From Neobacillus drentensis NBRC 102427 (GTDB lineage Bacteria; Bacillota; Bacilli; Bacillales; Cytobacillaceae), in the NCBI RefSeq assembly GCF_001591445.1, contig NZ_BCUX01000025.1, forward strand, positions 1 to 64,000: a stretch of DNA of 64,000 nt, in the 5' to 3' direction. The notes below the pieces were generated by a model. The model did no database searches and was not told the DNA's origin. It saw only the letters and a program-made list of their open reading frames with translations. A program made the translations under genes and the position numbers. Positions within the stretch are counted from its first letter, which is position 1. Every line of letters begins with the position of its first letter. Of the stretch, positions 17,200 through 26,772 are shown piece after piece.

Positions 17200-20100
17200 A
17201 TGAACAATTACAAGAGATTTAGCTATACACTGCTTGCACTTGTGTTATTTTTGCCAACGTTCTTGACGGGTTTCATTCCGCCATTACGTGCAGTAGCGGA
17301 AGTGACGAATCCATGGGTTACCATTTCATCGGGAGGAAATGAAGTAAATGAAATGGTTAACCAGAATGGGAAGGCATATGCAAGGCTCGGAGCAGGTACT
17401 GGAAATGACAATGGAGCCAAATCAGCTATTTTTCGAGAAGAAAAGGCTGCGGCAAAAGAATCAGGAACGATGGAATATACCTTTATTCCAGAATTGAATG
17501 GGGCAGATACCAGATTTGGTTTCTATCCACATTATATTGATACTAATAATTTTGTCTTTGTAGGGTATGACGCAGCAGGGTGGTTCTATGAATACAAATA
17601 TAAGGGCAGCGGAACCTGGTTAAACACTAGACCAAGTGTACCACTTCCGGAAGTAGGAACTAAACATTCTATTAAAATTGAATATAGTGGAACCACTTTT
17701 AATGTTACATTAGATGGCCAAGATTTATTTGGATCGGTTACCTTATCCAATGATGTAAATAACCTCCTTACTGGTAAGGAAGCGGTTAAACTGGGCGCTT
17801 ATGGAAGTAAAAACAGCCAAGTACTCATTGAATTAGGGGATGCTCCTGAAGACGGAGGCGCAAACCCAGGTGACGTGGAACCTGTCGACATTACGGACAA
17901 CCAACTGACAGAAGGGGATTTTAGAATCCTCTCAGGTGACGGAAGCGTTACCTATAATCAAGATGGTTCAGCAACTTTCAAGGTTACCTCTACCCAAAAG
18001 AATCGAATAGTCTACAATAAAATGGAAGGAATTAAGAATGGTATTTTTGAAGCTGATATTACTCCAGCAACGAACGCGATGAACCGTTTCGGTCTAATCT
18101 ATCGTGTTCAAAGTCCATCCGCCTACACGTATGTGGGAACGGGAGACCAGAACAATCAGTATTTCGGAGAGACCTTTGGTCCTTCTAACAAATGGACGGC
18201 GATGACATCAGACCTGCCATTAGAAGCAAATAAAACCTATCATTTACGAATGAAATTCATGGATGATACAGCTACTTTATACATTAATGATAAAAAGGTA
18301 AATAGCTGGACGTTATCAGGCGGTGTCGATAAAGCAGGTTTACTTGGATTTGAAAAGAGCCGTGGTGCCGCCGACATTACGATTTCAAACATCAAAATTA
18401 AAGAATACTTTCCACCTAAAGCGCCAGATACTCCTCCGGTAGAGGATACATTAAGCTCAGATTTTATGAATGTCACCATTGACCAAGTATTCCCGCGTGT
18501 CATCGAATACCGTGTGGGCGATAAGGTAATGGACGGACAAAAATCTCCTGTTTACGGATTGAAAGTGAACGGTACACTTTACTATCCAGAGGTAGGCTTT
18601 GAAAAGCTCAGTAATAGTGAAGCATTGTATTCCTTAAAGGTAAGCGATGAAGATGAAGACCTTGATGCAGTGATTAAAGTTTCATTAAAAGTTCAAAGAA
18701 ATAAAGTAATCTATACCTTTGAGGAAATCAACAATGCCAAGGGTGCAAAAATCGAATCGGTTGAACTAGCTGATCTGGACTTTATCTCCGTCAATTCAGC
18801 TCAAACTAACGCGAAAGCCAAATTTACAAATCTTAGCGGAGATGTGACAAAACCGGGGGATGTTGACGTTACTGTCGATTCAACTTTGGGAGGCATTGGA
18901 ACTTCTGAAAGATACTACACTGCTTTTCTTTCAACGGACAAATTAAGTGCAGGTGTATGGTCCAGTTCGGAAGTTGACGGCTACCGTAACTTAGTGGCTA
19001 ATCGTTATCAGAATAAAGATGGTTCGAAAGCCATCGGGATTGGTTCCAGCTTGCTTTATTTTCAAAGAGAATTTATGTCAGAAGCACAAAAGACTAAACC
19101 TACTGTAAAAATTGCAATTGCTGACGATTTAAATAAAGATGATGAAGTTGACTGGCAGGACGGTGCGATTGCTTACCGCGAAATCATGCAGAACATCAAA
19201 GGGTCAGAAGATGTAAACAATCTTGTTGGCACTCGTATTGCCATGAATTTTGGATCACAAGCACAACAGCCATTCCTAAAAACATTGGATAATGTTAAAA
19301 AGGTAGCACTCGCTACAGATGAATTAGGCCAGGCTGTACTATTAAAAGGATATGGAAATGAAGGTCATGATAGCGCGCACCCGGATTACGGTAATGTTGG
19401 TGAACGAATCGGCGGCGCTGACGATTTAAAAACGCTTATTAGTGAAGGTCATAAGTACAACTCTGAATTTGGTGTCCATATTAATGCTCAGGAAACGTAT
19501 CCTGAAGCCAAAGCATTTAATGAAGATTTTATTGATGGTCCAAATGCCAAAGGCTGGGGCTGGCTGGACCAATCCTATACTATCAATAAATTAAAAGATT
19601 TGTATTCTGGGACACGAGCAAAAAGATTGGATGAATTAAAAGCTGCTGCACCAGGTCTTGACTTTATCTATTTGGATGTATGGTATCAGGATCAGTGGGA
19701 ATCTGATCGAGTGGCAGAACAATTTATGGATAGAGGTTGGAGGGTTTCAACTGAGTTTGGTACTGCAGTAGCTAATTATTCAACATGGCAGCACTGGGCA
19801 ACAGATAAGAATTACGGTGGGCCATCAAGCAAGGGAATCAACTCAGAAGTACTCCGCTTTATTAGCAATCATCAAAAAGATTCTTGGGTATTGAACTGGC
19901 CTGAAGCAGGCGGAACGGCTGATCATCCATTGCTTGGCGGATTTGAATTAGCCGGTTTCGAGGGATGGCAATCAGATAAGAACTTTGACCAGTTTATTCA
20001 AATGACATTTGATACAAATATTCCAACTAAATTTTTACAAAAGTATTATGTTACTGATTGGACAGATGTAAAAGGTGACAAAAACAAAACTAACCTTGAA

Positions 20101-21552
20101 AAAGAAATCAAGTTAAAAGACCCAAGTAATGGTGATGATGTGGTTGTAACTAGGAAAGACAACTCCAGAGAGCGTGTTATTACACTTAATGGAAATGTTG
20201 TCCTTGATGAACATGCTTATTTACTTCCTTGGGTGGAACAAGATTTTAAAAATCCAACACCTGCTGCTGAAAAATTGTATCATTGGAATTTGGAAGGCGG
20301 TACTACAACTTGGACATTGCCAGATGGATTTGTTGGTCCATCTAAAAAGGTTTATGTGTACAAATTGACCGATAAAGGCCGAACAGATGTGCAGAAAGTC
20401 GAAGTGGTCAATAATCAGGTAACCTTGACAGCTGAGGCAGCAACGCCATATGTTGTTATTCCGGATAAAAAAGAGAAGGGTTTACAAGTCGATGACTGGA
20501 GCAACGGTACTCATGTCTATGACACAGGATTCAATTCAGGAACCGTTAAAGATGAAGTGACAAAAGTGGCAGGAGATAAAGATGCTGTCAGTGTCATCAG
20601 AACGAATCAAAATGGAACAGCCCGTAATGTAAGCAGCGGCGACTATTATTTGAATATGGGAAGCCCATCGAAAAATACAACCGTTTCCCGCTCGATTACT
20701 GACCTGGTGCCAGGTAAAGACTATGTGGCAGAGGTATATGTAGAGAACAATAGTGATGTGAAAGCTGGAATCAAAGTAACTGGCGGGGTGAAAGATGTAA
20801 GTAATTATACGCTGCGCAGCCTGCAAAAGAACTTTGTGAAAGCAGACTCTCATGCTTCTAATGATGGGTACAATAGCAAAATGCAAAGGATGCAGGTAAG
20901 CTTTACGGCTACATCAAAAAAGGCTGAAATCATTCTAAGCCGTGAGGCCGGAGAAGGAACCACCAAATTTGATGATATTCGGGTCGTTCAAAAGTCATTG
21001 ACAAATAATGTCTTATCAGGGGTATTTGAACAAGATTTTGAATCGGTCGTGCAAGGAATTTACCCATTTGTGATTGGTAATACGGAAGGGGTAGAAGACA
21101 ACAGAGTTCATTTGTCTGAGTTACATGCTCCTTATACACAAAAAGGATGGGCAGGTAAAAAATTAGTAGATGATGTCTTAGGCGGAAATTGGTCCGTTAA
21201 AGTAAATACCGGAAACAAAGGCTTAGTGTATCGCACGATTCCGCAACACTTCCACTTTGAACCGGGAGTAACCTATAAAGTATCCTTTGACTATCAAAGT
21301 ACTGCCAATGCCTATCGCTTTATCTCAGGTAATCAAGAAATTGATGTTAGAGATATTACAGCGGCCAAGGGACTAAGTTTGAATAATACGCTTCCGGCAT
21401 CTGCCACTACCAAAACGGCTGAGTTTACAGTCACTGGTTCCGACAATGAGCAAACCTATATTGGAATTTTCAGCGATGGAGCTAGTGTGAATGAAGATAC
21501 CGGGGCAGGAACATTTATTTTAGATAACCTTCGGATTGAACAGGTGAAATAG
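17200..21552 (+). CDS. secreted GH101 endo-alpha-N-acetylgalactosaminidase
   Basis: 1450 residues. It hydrolyses the GalNAc-alpha-Ser/Thr bond of core-1 O-glycans and releases galacto-N-biose. A signal peptide covers about 1-35. Two LamG-like domains follow (about 30-220 and 230-400). Then come the catalytic beta sandwich (about 417-670), the TIM barrel (about 671-935), a C-terminal beta domain (to about 1090) and two jelly-roll modules (about 1090-1265, 1275-1450). Candidate catalytic residues are Asp826 in YLDVW and Glu852 in VSTEFG, by analogy with the known Asp/Glu pair. There is no LPXTG or transmembrane anchor, so it should be released. ATG 17200 is preferred to TTG 17194 for spacing from AGAGG. 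Confidence 0.93.
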   Translation: MNNYKRFSYTLLALVLFLPTFLTGFIPPLRAVAEVTNPWVTISSGGNEVNEMVNQNGKAYARLGAGTGNDNGAKSAIFREEKAAAKESGTMEYTFIPELNGADTRFGFYPHYIDTNNFVFVGYDAAGWFYEYKYKGSGTWLNTRPSVPLPEVGTKHSIKIEYSGTTFNVTLDGQDLFGSVTLSNDVNNLLTGKEAVKLGAYGSKNSQVLIELGDAPEDGGANPGDVEPVDITDNQLTEGDFRILSGDGSVTYNQDGSATFKVTSTQKNRIVYNKMEGIKNGIFEADITPATNAMNRFGLIYRVQSPSAYTYVGTGDQNNQYFGETFGPSNKWTAMTSDLPLEANKTYHLRMKFMDDTATLYINDKKVNSWTLSGGVDKAGLLGFEKSRGAADITISNIKIKEYFPPKAPDTPPVEDTLSSDFMNVTIDQVFPRVIEYRVGDKVMDGQKSPVYGLKVNGTLYYPEVGFEKLSNSEALYSLKVSDEDEDLDAVIKVSLKVQRNKVIYTFEEINNAKGAKIESVELADLDFISVNSAQTNAKAKFTNLSGDVTKPGDVDVTVDSTLGGIGTSERYYTAFLSTDKLSAGVWSSSEVDGYRNLVANRYQNKDGSKAIGIGSSLLYFQREFMSEAQKTKPTVKIAIADDLNKDDEVDWQDGAIAYREIMQNIKGSEDVNNLVGTRIAMNFGSQAQQPFLKTLDNVKKVALATDELGQAVLLKGYGNEGHDSAHPDYGNVGERIGGADDLKTLISEGHKYNSEFGVHINAQETYPEAKAFNEDFIDGPNAKGWGWLDQSYTINKLKDLYSGTRAKRLDELKAAAPGLDFIYLDVWYQDQWESDRVAEQFMDRGWRVSTEFGTAVANYSTWQHWATDKNYGGPSSKGINSEVLRFISNHQKDSWVLNWPEAGGTADHPLLGGFELAGFEGWQSDKNFDQFIQMTFDTNIPTKFLQKYYVTDWTDVKGDKNKTNLEKEIKLKDPSNGDDVVVTRKDNSRERVITLNGNVVLDEHAYLLPWVEQDFKNPTPAAEKLYHWNLEGGTTTWTLPDGFVGPSKKVYVYKLTDKGRTDVQKVEVVNNQVTLTAEAATPYVVIPDKKEKGLQVDDWSNGTHVYDTGFNSGTVKDEVTKVAGDKDAVSVIRTNQNGTARNVSSGDYYLNMGSPSKNTTVSRSITDLVPGKDYVAEVYVENNSDVKAGIKVTGGVKDVSNYTLRSLQKNFVKADSHASNDGYNSKMQRMQVSFTATSKKAEIILSREAGEGTTKFDDIRVVQKSLTNNVLSGVFEQDFESVVQGIYPFVIGNTEGVEDNRVHLSELHAPYTQKGWAGKKLVDDVLGGNWSVKVNTGNKGLVYRTIPQHFHFEPGVTYKVSFDYQSTANAYRFISGNQEIDVRDITAAKGLSLNNTLPASATTKTAEFTVTGSDNEQTYIGIFSDGASVNEDTGAGTFILDNLRIEQVK

Positions 21553-21558
21553 AGTTGA

Positions 21559-21592
21559 AGAGGGAAGTGCTTCTGACACTTCCCTCTATTTA
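21559..21592 (+). terminator. terminator after GH101
   Basis: AGAGGGAAGTG and CACTTCCCTCT form an 11-bp perfect stem with a 7-nt loop and an AT-rich tail. It closes the island. Confidence 0.8.
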
Positions 21593-21689
21593 AATATAGA
21601 AGAAACAGACTCAATTTCTTAATAAAGCCTTTTGATAAATGTTTATTTTAAAGAAAATGAGTCTATCCTTAAATTAGGCACAAGTTTGC

Positions 21690-21718
21690 TTGCATACCGT
21701 CGGAAAATTTAATACAAT
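21690..21718 (+). promoter_or_regulatory. leuS promoter
   Basis: -35 TTGCAT (21690-21695), 17-bp spacer, -10 TACAAT (21713-21718). Transcription should begin near 21725 and enter the T-box leader. Confidence 0.75.
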
Positions 21719-21724
21719 AACCGT

Positions 21725-21980
21725 AATACTTTATATTTCAAAAGACAGTGATCAGGAGTAGTAGTGGTTCTTACCCGTACAAGAGAGTTGACGGCTGGTG
21801 AAAGTCAACCGGGTACATCACGAACTCGCCTTTGAGTTGCAAGCGTGAAGGATAGTAAGGCTTGCCGTTTTCCGCGTTAAGGATGAATGAAGCGAGTGCA
21901 GACTAAATGCACTAATGTGGGTGGTACCGCGGGAAGATACATACAATCCTCTCGTCCCTTTTGGGATGAGGGGTTTTTTA
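21725..21980 (+). ncRNA. T-box riboswitch leader of leuS
   Basis: The T-box core GTGGGTGGTACCGCGG lies at 21916-21931. It is followed by an intrinsic terminator (stem CCTCTCGTCCC with GGGATGAGGGG, 21948-21973, then Ts to 21980). Upstream are stem I elements, including AGTCAACCGGGTACATCACGA. Uncharged tRNA-Leu should favour the antiterminator and switch on leuS. The GAACTCGCC segment near 21820 offers CTC as a possible Leu specifier, which I could not confirm by folding. Confidence 0.92.
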
Positions 21981-22004
21981 TTTTTTTTTAGGAGGAAGAG
22001 CATT

Positions 22005-24422
22005 ATGAGTTTCGACCATAATCACATCGAACAGAAGTGGCAAAAGAAATGGGAAGTAGAAAAAACATTTAAAACAAGCGAAGAATATGACAAAAGAAAA
22101 TTCTACGCTTTAGATATGTTTCCATACCCGTCAGGAGCCGGACTACATGTTGGACACCCTGAAGGCTACACAGCAACCGACATCCTCTCCCGCTTAAAGC
22201 GGATGCAGGGATACAATGTTCTTCATCCAATGGGCTGGGATGCATTCGGTTTACCTGCGGAACAATACGCATTGGATACGGGGAATGACCCAGCGGAATT
22301 TACAGAACATAATATCAATACGTTCCGCCGCCAAATTAAATCATTAGGATTCTCTTATGATTGGGATCGTGAAGTCAATACAACCGACCCTGAATACTAC
22401 AAATGGACGCAATGGATTTTCTTGAAACTATTTGAAAAAGGCTTAGCCTATGTCGATGAAGTAGCGGTAAACTGGTGCCCTGCACTTGGAACTGTACTAG
22501 CGAACGAAGAGGTCATTGATGGCAAAAGTGAACGCGGCGGTCACCCGGTGGAACGCCGTCCGATGAAACAATGGATGTTAAGAATCACTGCATACGGTGA
22601 CCGTTTACTTGAAGACCTTGAAGAGCTTGATTGGCCGGAAAGCTTAAAGGAAATGCAGCGTAACTGGATCGGTCGTTCAGAAGGTGCGGAAGTAACTTTC
22701 TCTATTGAAGGTCACGACGAGACATTCACTGTATTCACTACTCGACCAGATACCTTATTCGGTGCGACCTATGCGGTGCTTGCGCCTGAACATGCGTTTG
22801 TTGATAAAATTACAACGGCTGAACAGCGTGCTGCGGTTGATGCTTATTTAGATAAAGTAAAAACGAAGAGCGACCTAGAGCGGACAGACCTTGCAAAAGA
22901 GAAAACTGGCGTATTTACCGGTGCTTATGCTATCAATCCTGCCAACGGTGAGAAAATGCCAATCTGGATTGCTGATTATGTACTAGTAAGCTATGGAACT
23001 GGTGCTATCATGGCGGTTCCTGCACATGATGAACGTGACTATGAATTCGCAAAGGAATTTAACTTGCCGATTAAAGCTGTTGTTGCTGGTGGAGATATTG
23101 AAAAAGAAGCCTATACAGGAGACGGAGAACATATTAACTCTGATTTCTTAAATGGTTTGGATAAAACGGAAGGCATTCAAAAAATGATTGCTTGGTTAGA
23201 AGAAAAAGGGATCGGCACCAAAAAGGTAACTTTCCGTTTACGTGACTGGTTATTTAGCCGTCAGCGTTATTGGGGTGAACCAATTCCGATTATTCATTGG
23301 GAAGATGGTACAATGACAGCCGTTCCAGAAGACCAACTTCCATTAATGCTACCAAAAACTACAGAAATCCGTCCATCAGGGACTGGGGAATCACCATTAG
23401 CCGTCATCGCTGAATTCGTGAATGTTGTGGACCCGGCAACAGGTAAAAAGGGACGTCGTGAAACCAATACAATGCCGCAATGGGCGGGCAGCTGCTGGTA
23501 TTATTTACGCTATATCGATCCGGAAAATGATCAGGCACTTGCTTCACAGGAAAAATTAAATCATTGGCTTCCAGTTGATATCTACATTGGCGGTGCCGAA
23601 CATGCCGTGTTGCATTTACTTTATGCGCGCTTCTGGCACAAGTTCTTGTACGATATCGGTGTCGTCCCTACTAAAGAACCATTCCAAAAGCTATTTAACC
23701 AAGGAATGATTTTAGGTGAAGGTAATGAAAAAATGAGTAAGTCAAAAGGGAATGTGGTAAACCCAGACGATATCGTTGACAGCCACGGTGCTGATACTCT
23801 TCGTCTTTATGAAATGTTCATGGGACCGCTTGATGCATCGATTGCTTGGTCGACAAACGGGTTAGATGGTTCCCGCCGCTTCTTAGATCGGATCTGGCGC
23901 TTATTGGTTGAGGAAAACGGTGAATTAAATCCGAAGATTCAATCCAACGAAGAAACTTCAAGTTTAGAAAAAGTCTATCATCAAACCGTGAAAAAAGTAA
24001 CGGAGGATTATGAAGGCTTACGATTTAATACGGCGATTTCACAAATGATGGTATTTATTAATGAAGCCTATAAAGCAACTGTACTTCCGAAAGAGTACAT
24101 TGAGGGATTTGTTAAATTACTTGCACCAATTTGCCCGCATATCGCGGAAGAGCTATGGGAAAAGTTAGGTCACAGGGAAACGATAACTTACCAAACATGG
24201 CCTGCCTATGATGAAGCGAAACTAGTCGATGATGAAGTTGAAATTGTCATCCAGGTTAATGGCAAAGTAAAAACAAAACTTATGGTACCAACAGATGCAA
24301 GCAAAGAGTCACTTGAAGGCATTGCAATGGAAGATGCCCACATAAAAGAACAAATTGAAGGAAAAACAATTCGCAAGGTAATAACAGTTCCAGGAAAACT
24401 TGTTAATATTGTAGCAAATTAG
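22005..24422 (+). CDS. leuS: leucyl-tRNA synthetase
   Basis: 805 residues, normal bacterial length. Class I signatures are present: [16 protein letters not shown] (HIGH) and [12 protein letters not shown] (KMSKS). The CP1 editing domain lies between ([19 protein letters not shown]). It charges tRNA-Leu in the cytoplasm. The ATG at 22005 follows AGGAGG; an upstream in-frame extension through the T-box terminator is not coding. Controlled by the T-box leader. Confidence 0.98.
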   Translation: MSFDHNHIEQKWQKKWEVEKTFKTSEEYDKRKFYALDMFPYPSGAGLHVGHPEGYTATDILSRLKRMQGYNVLHPMGWDAFGLPAEQYALDTGNDPAEFTEHNINTFRRQIKSLGFSYDWDREVNTTDPEYYKWTQWIFLKLFEKGLAYVDEVAVNWCPALGTVLANEEVIDGKSERGGHPVERRPMKQWMLRITAYGDRLLEDLEELDWPESLKEMQRNWIGRSEGAEVTFSIEGHDETFTVFTTRPDTLFGATYAVLAPEHAFVDKITTAEQRAAVDAYLDKVKTKSDLERTDLAKEKTGVFTGAYAINPANGEKMPIWIADYVLVSYGTGAIMAVPAHDERDYEFAKEFNLPIKAVVAGGDIEKEAYTGDGEHINSDFLNGLDKTEGIQKMIAWLEEKGIGTKKVTFRLRDWLFSRQRYWGEPIPIIHWEDGTMTAVPEDQLPLMLPKTTEIRPSGTGESPLAVIAEFVNVVDPATGKKGRRETNTMPQWAGSCWYYLRYIDPENDQALASQEKLNHWLPVDIYIGGAEHAVLHLLYARFWHKFLYDIGVVPTKEPFQKLFNQGMILGEGNEKMSKSKGNVVNPDDIVDSHGADTLRLYEMFMGPLDASIAWSTNGLDGSRRFLDRIWRLLVEENGELNPKIQSNEETSSLEKVYHQTVKKVTEDYEGLRFNTAISQMMVFINEAYKATVLPKEYIEGFVKLLAPICPHIAEELWEKLGHRETITYQTWPAYDEAKLVDDEVEIVIQVNGKVKTKLMVPTDASKESLEGIAMEDAHIKEQIEGKTIRKVITVPGKLVNIVAN

Positions 24423-24433
24423 AATAATTAATC

Positions 24434-24457
24434 GGCCCCATCGCTGGGGCTGTTTTT
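24434..24457 (+). terminator. terminator after leuS
   Basis: GGCCCCA and TGGGGCT pair around a TCGC loop and are followed by five Ts, 12 nt after the leuS stop. Confidence 0.8.
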
Positions 24458-24476
24458 CTAAAAGGGGATGGACTTA

Positions 24477-24791
24477 ATGGAACAAATTCCAACGATTACA
24501 CCAGAAGAATTACAAAAGAAGCTTGAGGCAGGGGAAAAACTTGAGCTTGTCGACGTAAGGGAAGATGAAGAAGTAGTATTCGGAATGGTCCCTGGGGCTA
24601 CCCATATTCGCATGGGCGACATTCCTACTAAACTCGACTATTTTGACAAAAACAAAGAATATATTTTTATCTGCCGCTCAAGTGGCCGCAGTGGCAATGT
24701 CTGTAATTACCTGCACGACCAAGGCTATAAGGTCCGCAATATGGTTGGCGGCATGCTCGCATGGACTGGAGAGACCGAATACACAGAATAA
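24477..24791 (+). CDS. single-domain rhodanese-like protein
   Basis: 104 residues covering one rhodanese domain. LVDVREDEEVVFGMVPGATHI is the CH2A-like motif, and FICRSSGRSGNV holds the active-site Cys loop. It probably carries or transfers sulfane sulfur in the cytoplasm. ATG 24477 is chosen since AAAGGGG ends 9 nt before it; the ATG at 24468 is directly against that site. It resembles YtwF of B. subtilis, which lies near leuS there. Confidence 0.9.
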   Translation: MEQIPTITPEELQKKLEAGEKLELVDVREDEEVVFGMVPGATHIRMGDIPTKLDYFDKNKEYIFICRSSGRSGNVCNYLHDQGYKVRNMVGGMLAWTGETEYTE

Positions 24792-24820
24792 CCGATTCCG
24801 CCATGGAATCGGTTTTTTTT
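24792..24820 (+). terminator. terminator after the rhodanese gene
   Basis: CCGATTCC and GGAATCGG form an 8-bp stem with a 5-nt loop and eight Ts. Confidence 0.85.
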
Positions 24821-25099
24821 GATAGCCGATTTTTTTTCGCAGACTTTGTTAATAACCACTGCCTGAACATCGTTTCTATTTATTCACTCTTGACCAAGAC
24901 TATCTCCCTCCTTTTAATCATTTCGATGGATTTAGCATAGCCGTGATTTACAAGCGCCGACTTCTAAATGTGAAACTGTCTTTCTAAGAAGGAGTTTACA
25001 AGGTGAATCTTAAAATAAACTTAATTTTTCAATCTATTTATTTTTAAAATTCAGATAAGTTGTTAATAATAGTAGTAAAAAAGAGAGGGAGAGAGAAAA
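24821..25099. other. intergenic region without a recognisable gene
   Basis: About 280 nt between the rhodanese terminator and the cse60 gene. Only very short frames are present. A GGAG-like site near 24989 precedes a frame of about 15 codons that I do not support. The part before 25100 should hold a sporulation-type promoter for cse60, but I could not assign its elements. Confidence 0.5.
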
Positions 25100-25285
25100 G
25101 TGATACAGGTTAAGTTGTTTGACCGGGAGCATGAGAAGGATTTAGAGAAGGAAATGAATCGTTTTTTAAAAGGAATAGATGAAACTAGCCTGCTCGATAT
25201 TAAATATAATGTGGCCGCTATGGCGGAGGAAGAAGAAGAGGAGCAGATTTATTGTTTTTCAGCGATGATTATTTACAAGGCCTGA
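25100..25285 (+). CDS. cse60: Cse60-like small sporulation protein
   Basis: 61 residues, GTG start after GAGAGGGAGAGAG. The sequence VKLFDREHEKDLEKEMNRFL with an acidic EEEEEE stretch and a C-terminal YCFSAMIIYKA strand matches the small Cse60 (YteV) family. In B. subtilis that gene is expressed in the mother cell under SigE. Its biochemical role is unknown. The stop codon lies within the downstream hairpin. Confidence 0.8.
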   Translation: MIQVKLFDREHEKDLEKEMNRFLKGIDETSLLDIKYNVAAMAEEEEEEQIYCFSAMIIYKA

Positions 25286-25308
25286 CAAATAGTCAGACCT
25301 TTTTATTT
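25276..25308. terminator. terminator between cse60 and ytfP
   Basis: AAGGCCTGAC and GTCAGACCTT form a stem around AAATA, followed by Ts on the plus strand and A/T-rich sequence on the other. It overlaps the cse60 stop and lies just beyond the convergent ytfP stop. Confidence 0.65.
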
Positions 25309-26585
25309 TTTGCAGATTGGGCAGCGTTTGTTCCAGCCAGCCTTCCAGTCACAAGTGCCGAGGTAACATTATATCCTCCCGTATAACCATGAACATCAAG
25401 GATTTCACCGCAAAAGTATAACCCATTCATTAATTTAGAGCCCATCGTTTGCGGCTCGATTTCTTTAACAGACACGCCTCCGCCGGTAACAAATGCTTTT
25501 TCAAGAGGCAGAGTCCCATTTACTTTAATCAAGAATTGCTTGCAGGTTTTTGTAAAACTACGAATTTTTTCATTGGAAATCGTGCCACCCTGCTCAGCTG
25601 GGTCAATCCCATTAGTTTCTAATAGAAAAAGTAGATAACGTTCAGGAAGGAGCCCTTTTAACGTGTTTTTAATACTTTTCTTTGGTTCGGCTTTGACGAG
25701 TTTGATAATCTCTTGAAAAACTTCTTCTTCTTTTTTATCAGGCAAGACATCGAGGCTCATCGTTACTTCTTTGAGATTCCACTTCTTCAGGGCTTTGACC
25801 ACGAACTGACTGCAGCGAAGTACAGCAGGTCCGCTGAGTCCAAAATGAGTAAAGATCATATCCATGCGATGCGAGATAATTGGCTTTCCTTTTGGATTTA
25901 ACACACTTAAGTCAACGCTTCTTAGCGATAAACCTTGGAGGGTTTTGTTTTTAATAAAAGGTTCGCTAGAGGTGACCGGGACTTCCGTTGGGAATAAATC
26001 CGTAATGGTATGTCCTGCTTTTTTCGCCCAGGCATAGCCATCACCCGTTGAACCGGTATGTGGAACGGACTTTCCTCCAACAGCAATCACAATCGATTTA
26101 GCTGATAATTTTTGACCGTCCTTCAACAAGACAGCAGAAACAGTTCCATTTTCATAGAATAGGTCTTCAACAGGGCTATTCTTAAAAATCCTGACATGAA
26201 GCTTTTCTAATTGAGTTAATAGCGCGTCAACGACCGATTGAGCCTTATTGGAAACGGGGAACATTCTCCCGTGATCTTCTTCCTTTAATTCAATTCCTAA
26301 TTTTTCAAAGAACTTAATAATATCTTCATTACTAAAGATTGAAAAGGCACTATATAAAAACTTACCATTTCCCGGCAAGTGCTTGATAATTTCCTCAATT
26401 GGGAGGCGATTTGTTACGTTACAGCGCCCGCCGCCGGATATTGCCAGCTTTCTGCCGAGCTTGTCACCTTTATCAATTAATAATACCTTGGCACCTTTTT
26501 CACCAGCCGCAATCGCTGCCATTAACCCAGAAGGTCCGCCGCCGATGACAATTACATCATAATTCATATTTCCACCACTTTTCAT
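25293..26585 (-). CDS. ytfP: HI0933/BaiN-family FAD-dependent oxidoreductase (YtfP)
   Basis: 430 residues. N-terminal dinucleotide-binding motif [21 protein letters not shown] and the family signature [11 protein letters not shown] are clear. The C-terminal [38 protein letters not shown] contains the second FAD contact. Substrate unknown; the family is broadly conserved in Firmicutes. The ATG at 26585 has GGAGTG 8 nt upstream; an alternative ATG at 26567 gives the shorter [10 protein letters not shown] start. Confidence 0.9.
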   Translation of the reverse strand: MKSGGNMNYDVIVIGGGPSGLMAAIAAGEKGAKVLLIDKGDKLGRKLAISGGGRCNVTNRLPIEEIIKHLPGNGKFLYSAFSIFSNEDIIKFFEKLGIELKEEDHGRMFPVSNKAQSVVDALLTQLEKLHVRIFKNSPVEDLFYENGTVSAVLLKDGQKLSAKSIVIAVGGKSVPHTGSTGDGYAWAKKAGHTITDLFPTEVPVTSSEPFIKNKTLQGLSLRSVDLSVLNPKGKPIISHRMDMIFTHFGLSGPAVLRCSQFVVKALKKWNLKEVTMSLDVLPDKKEEEVFQEIIKLVKAEPKKSIKNTLKGLLPERYLLFLLETNGIDPAEQGGTISNEKIRSFTKTCKQFLIKVNGTLPLEKAFVTGGGVSVKEIEPQTMGSKLMNGLYFCGEILDVHGYTGGYNVTSALVTGRLAGTNAAQSAKNKKV

Positions 26586-26772
26586 TAATCCATCACTCCA
26601 TTATAAACATTTATCATCAAAATAAAACGAATGTGGCTAGTTTTTCATAAAATTAACTTGGTTGTTAGTAGCGCGAGAGTGAAAGAAGTTGTAAACTACT
26701 AATAGTGTGCAAAAAAAGTCGAAATTCGTTTGTGAAAAAGCGCACGCATTTCTTCGGGTAGGAAGGGATTCT

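Noticed and set aside
21915-22004. Upstream in-frame extension of leuS
   Set aside because: It would pass through the T-box terminator; AGGAGG directly before ATG 22005 fixes the start.
24985-25045. Possible short gene after a GGAG-like site
   Set aside because: Only about 15 codons, ending in a T-rich stretch; not supportable.
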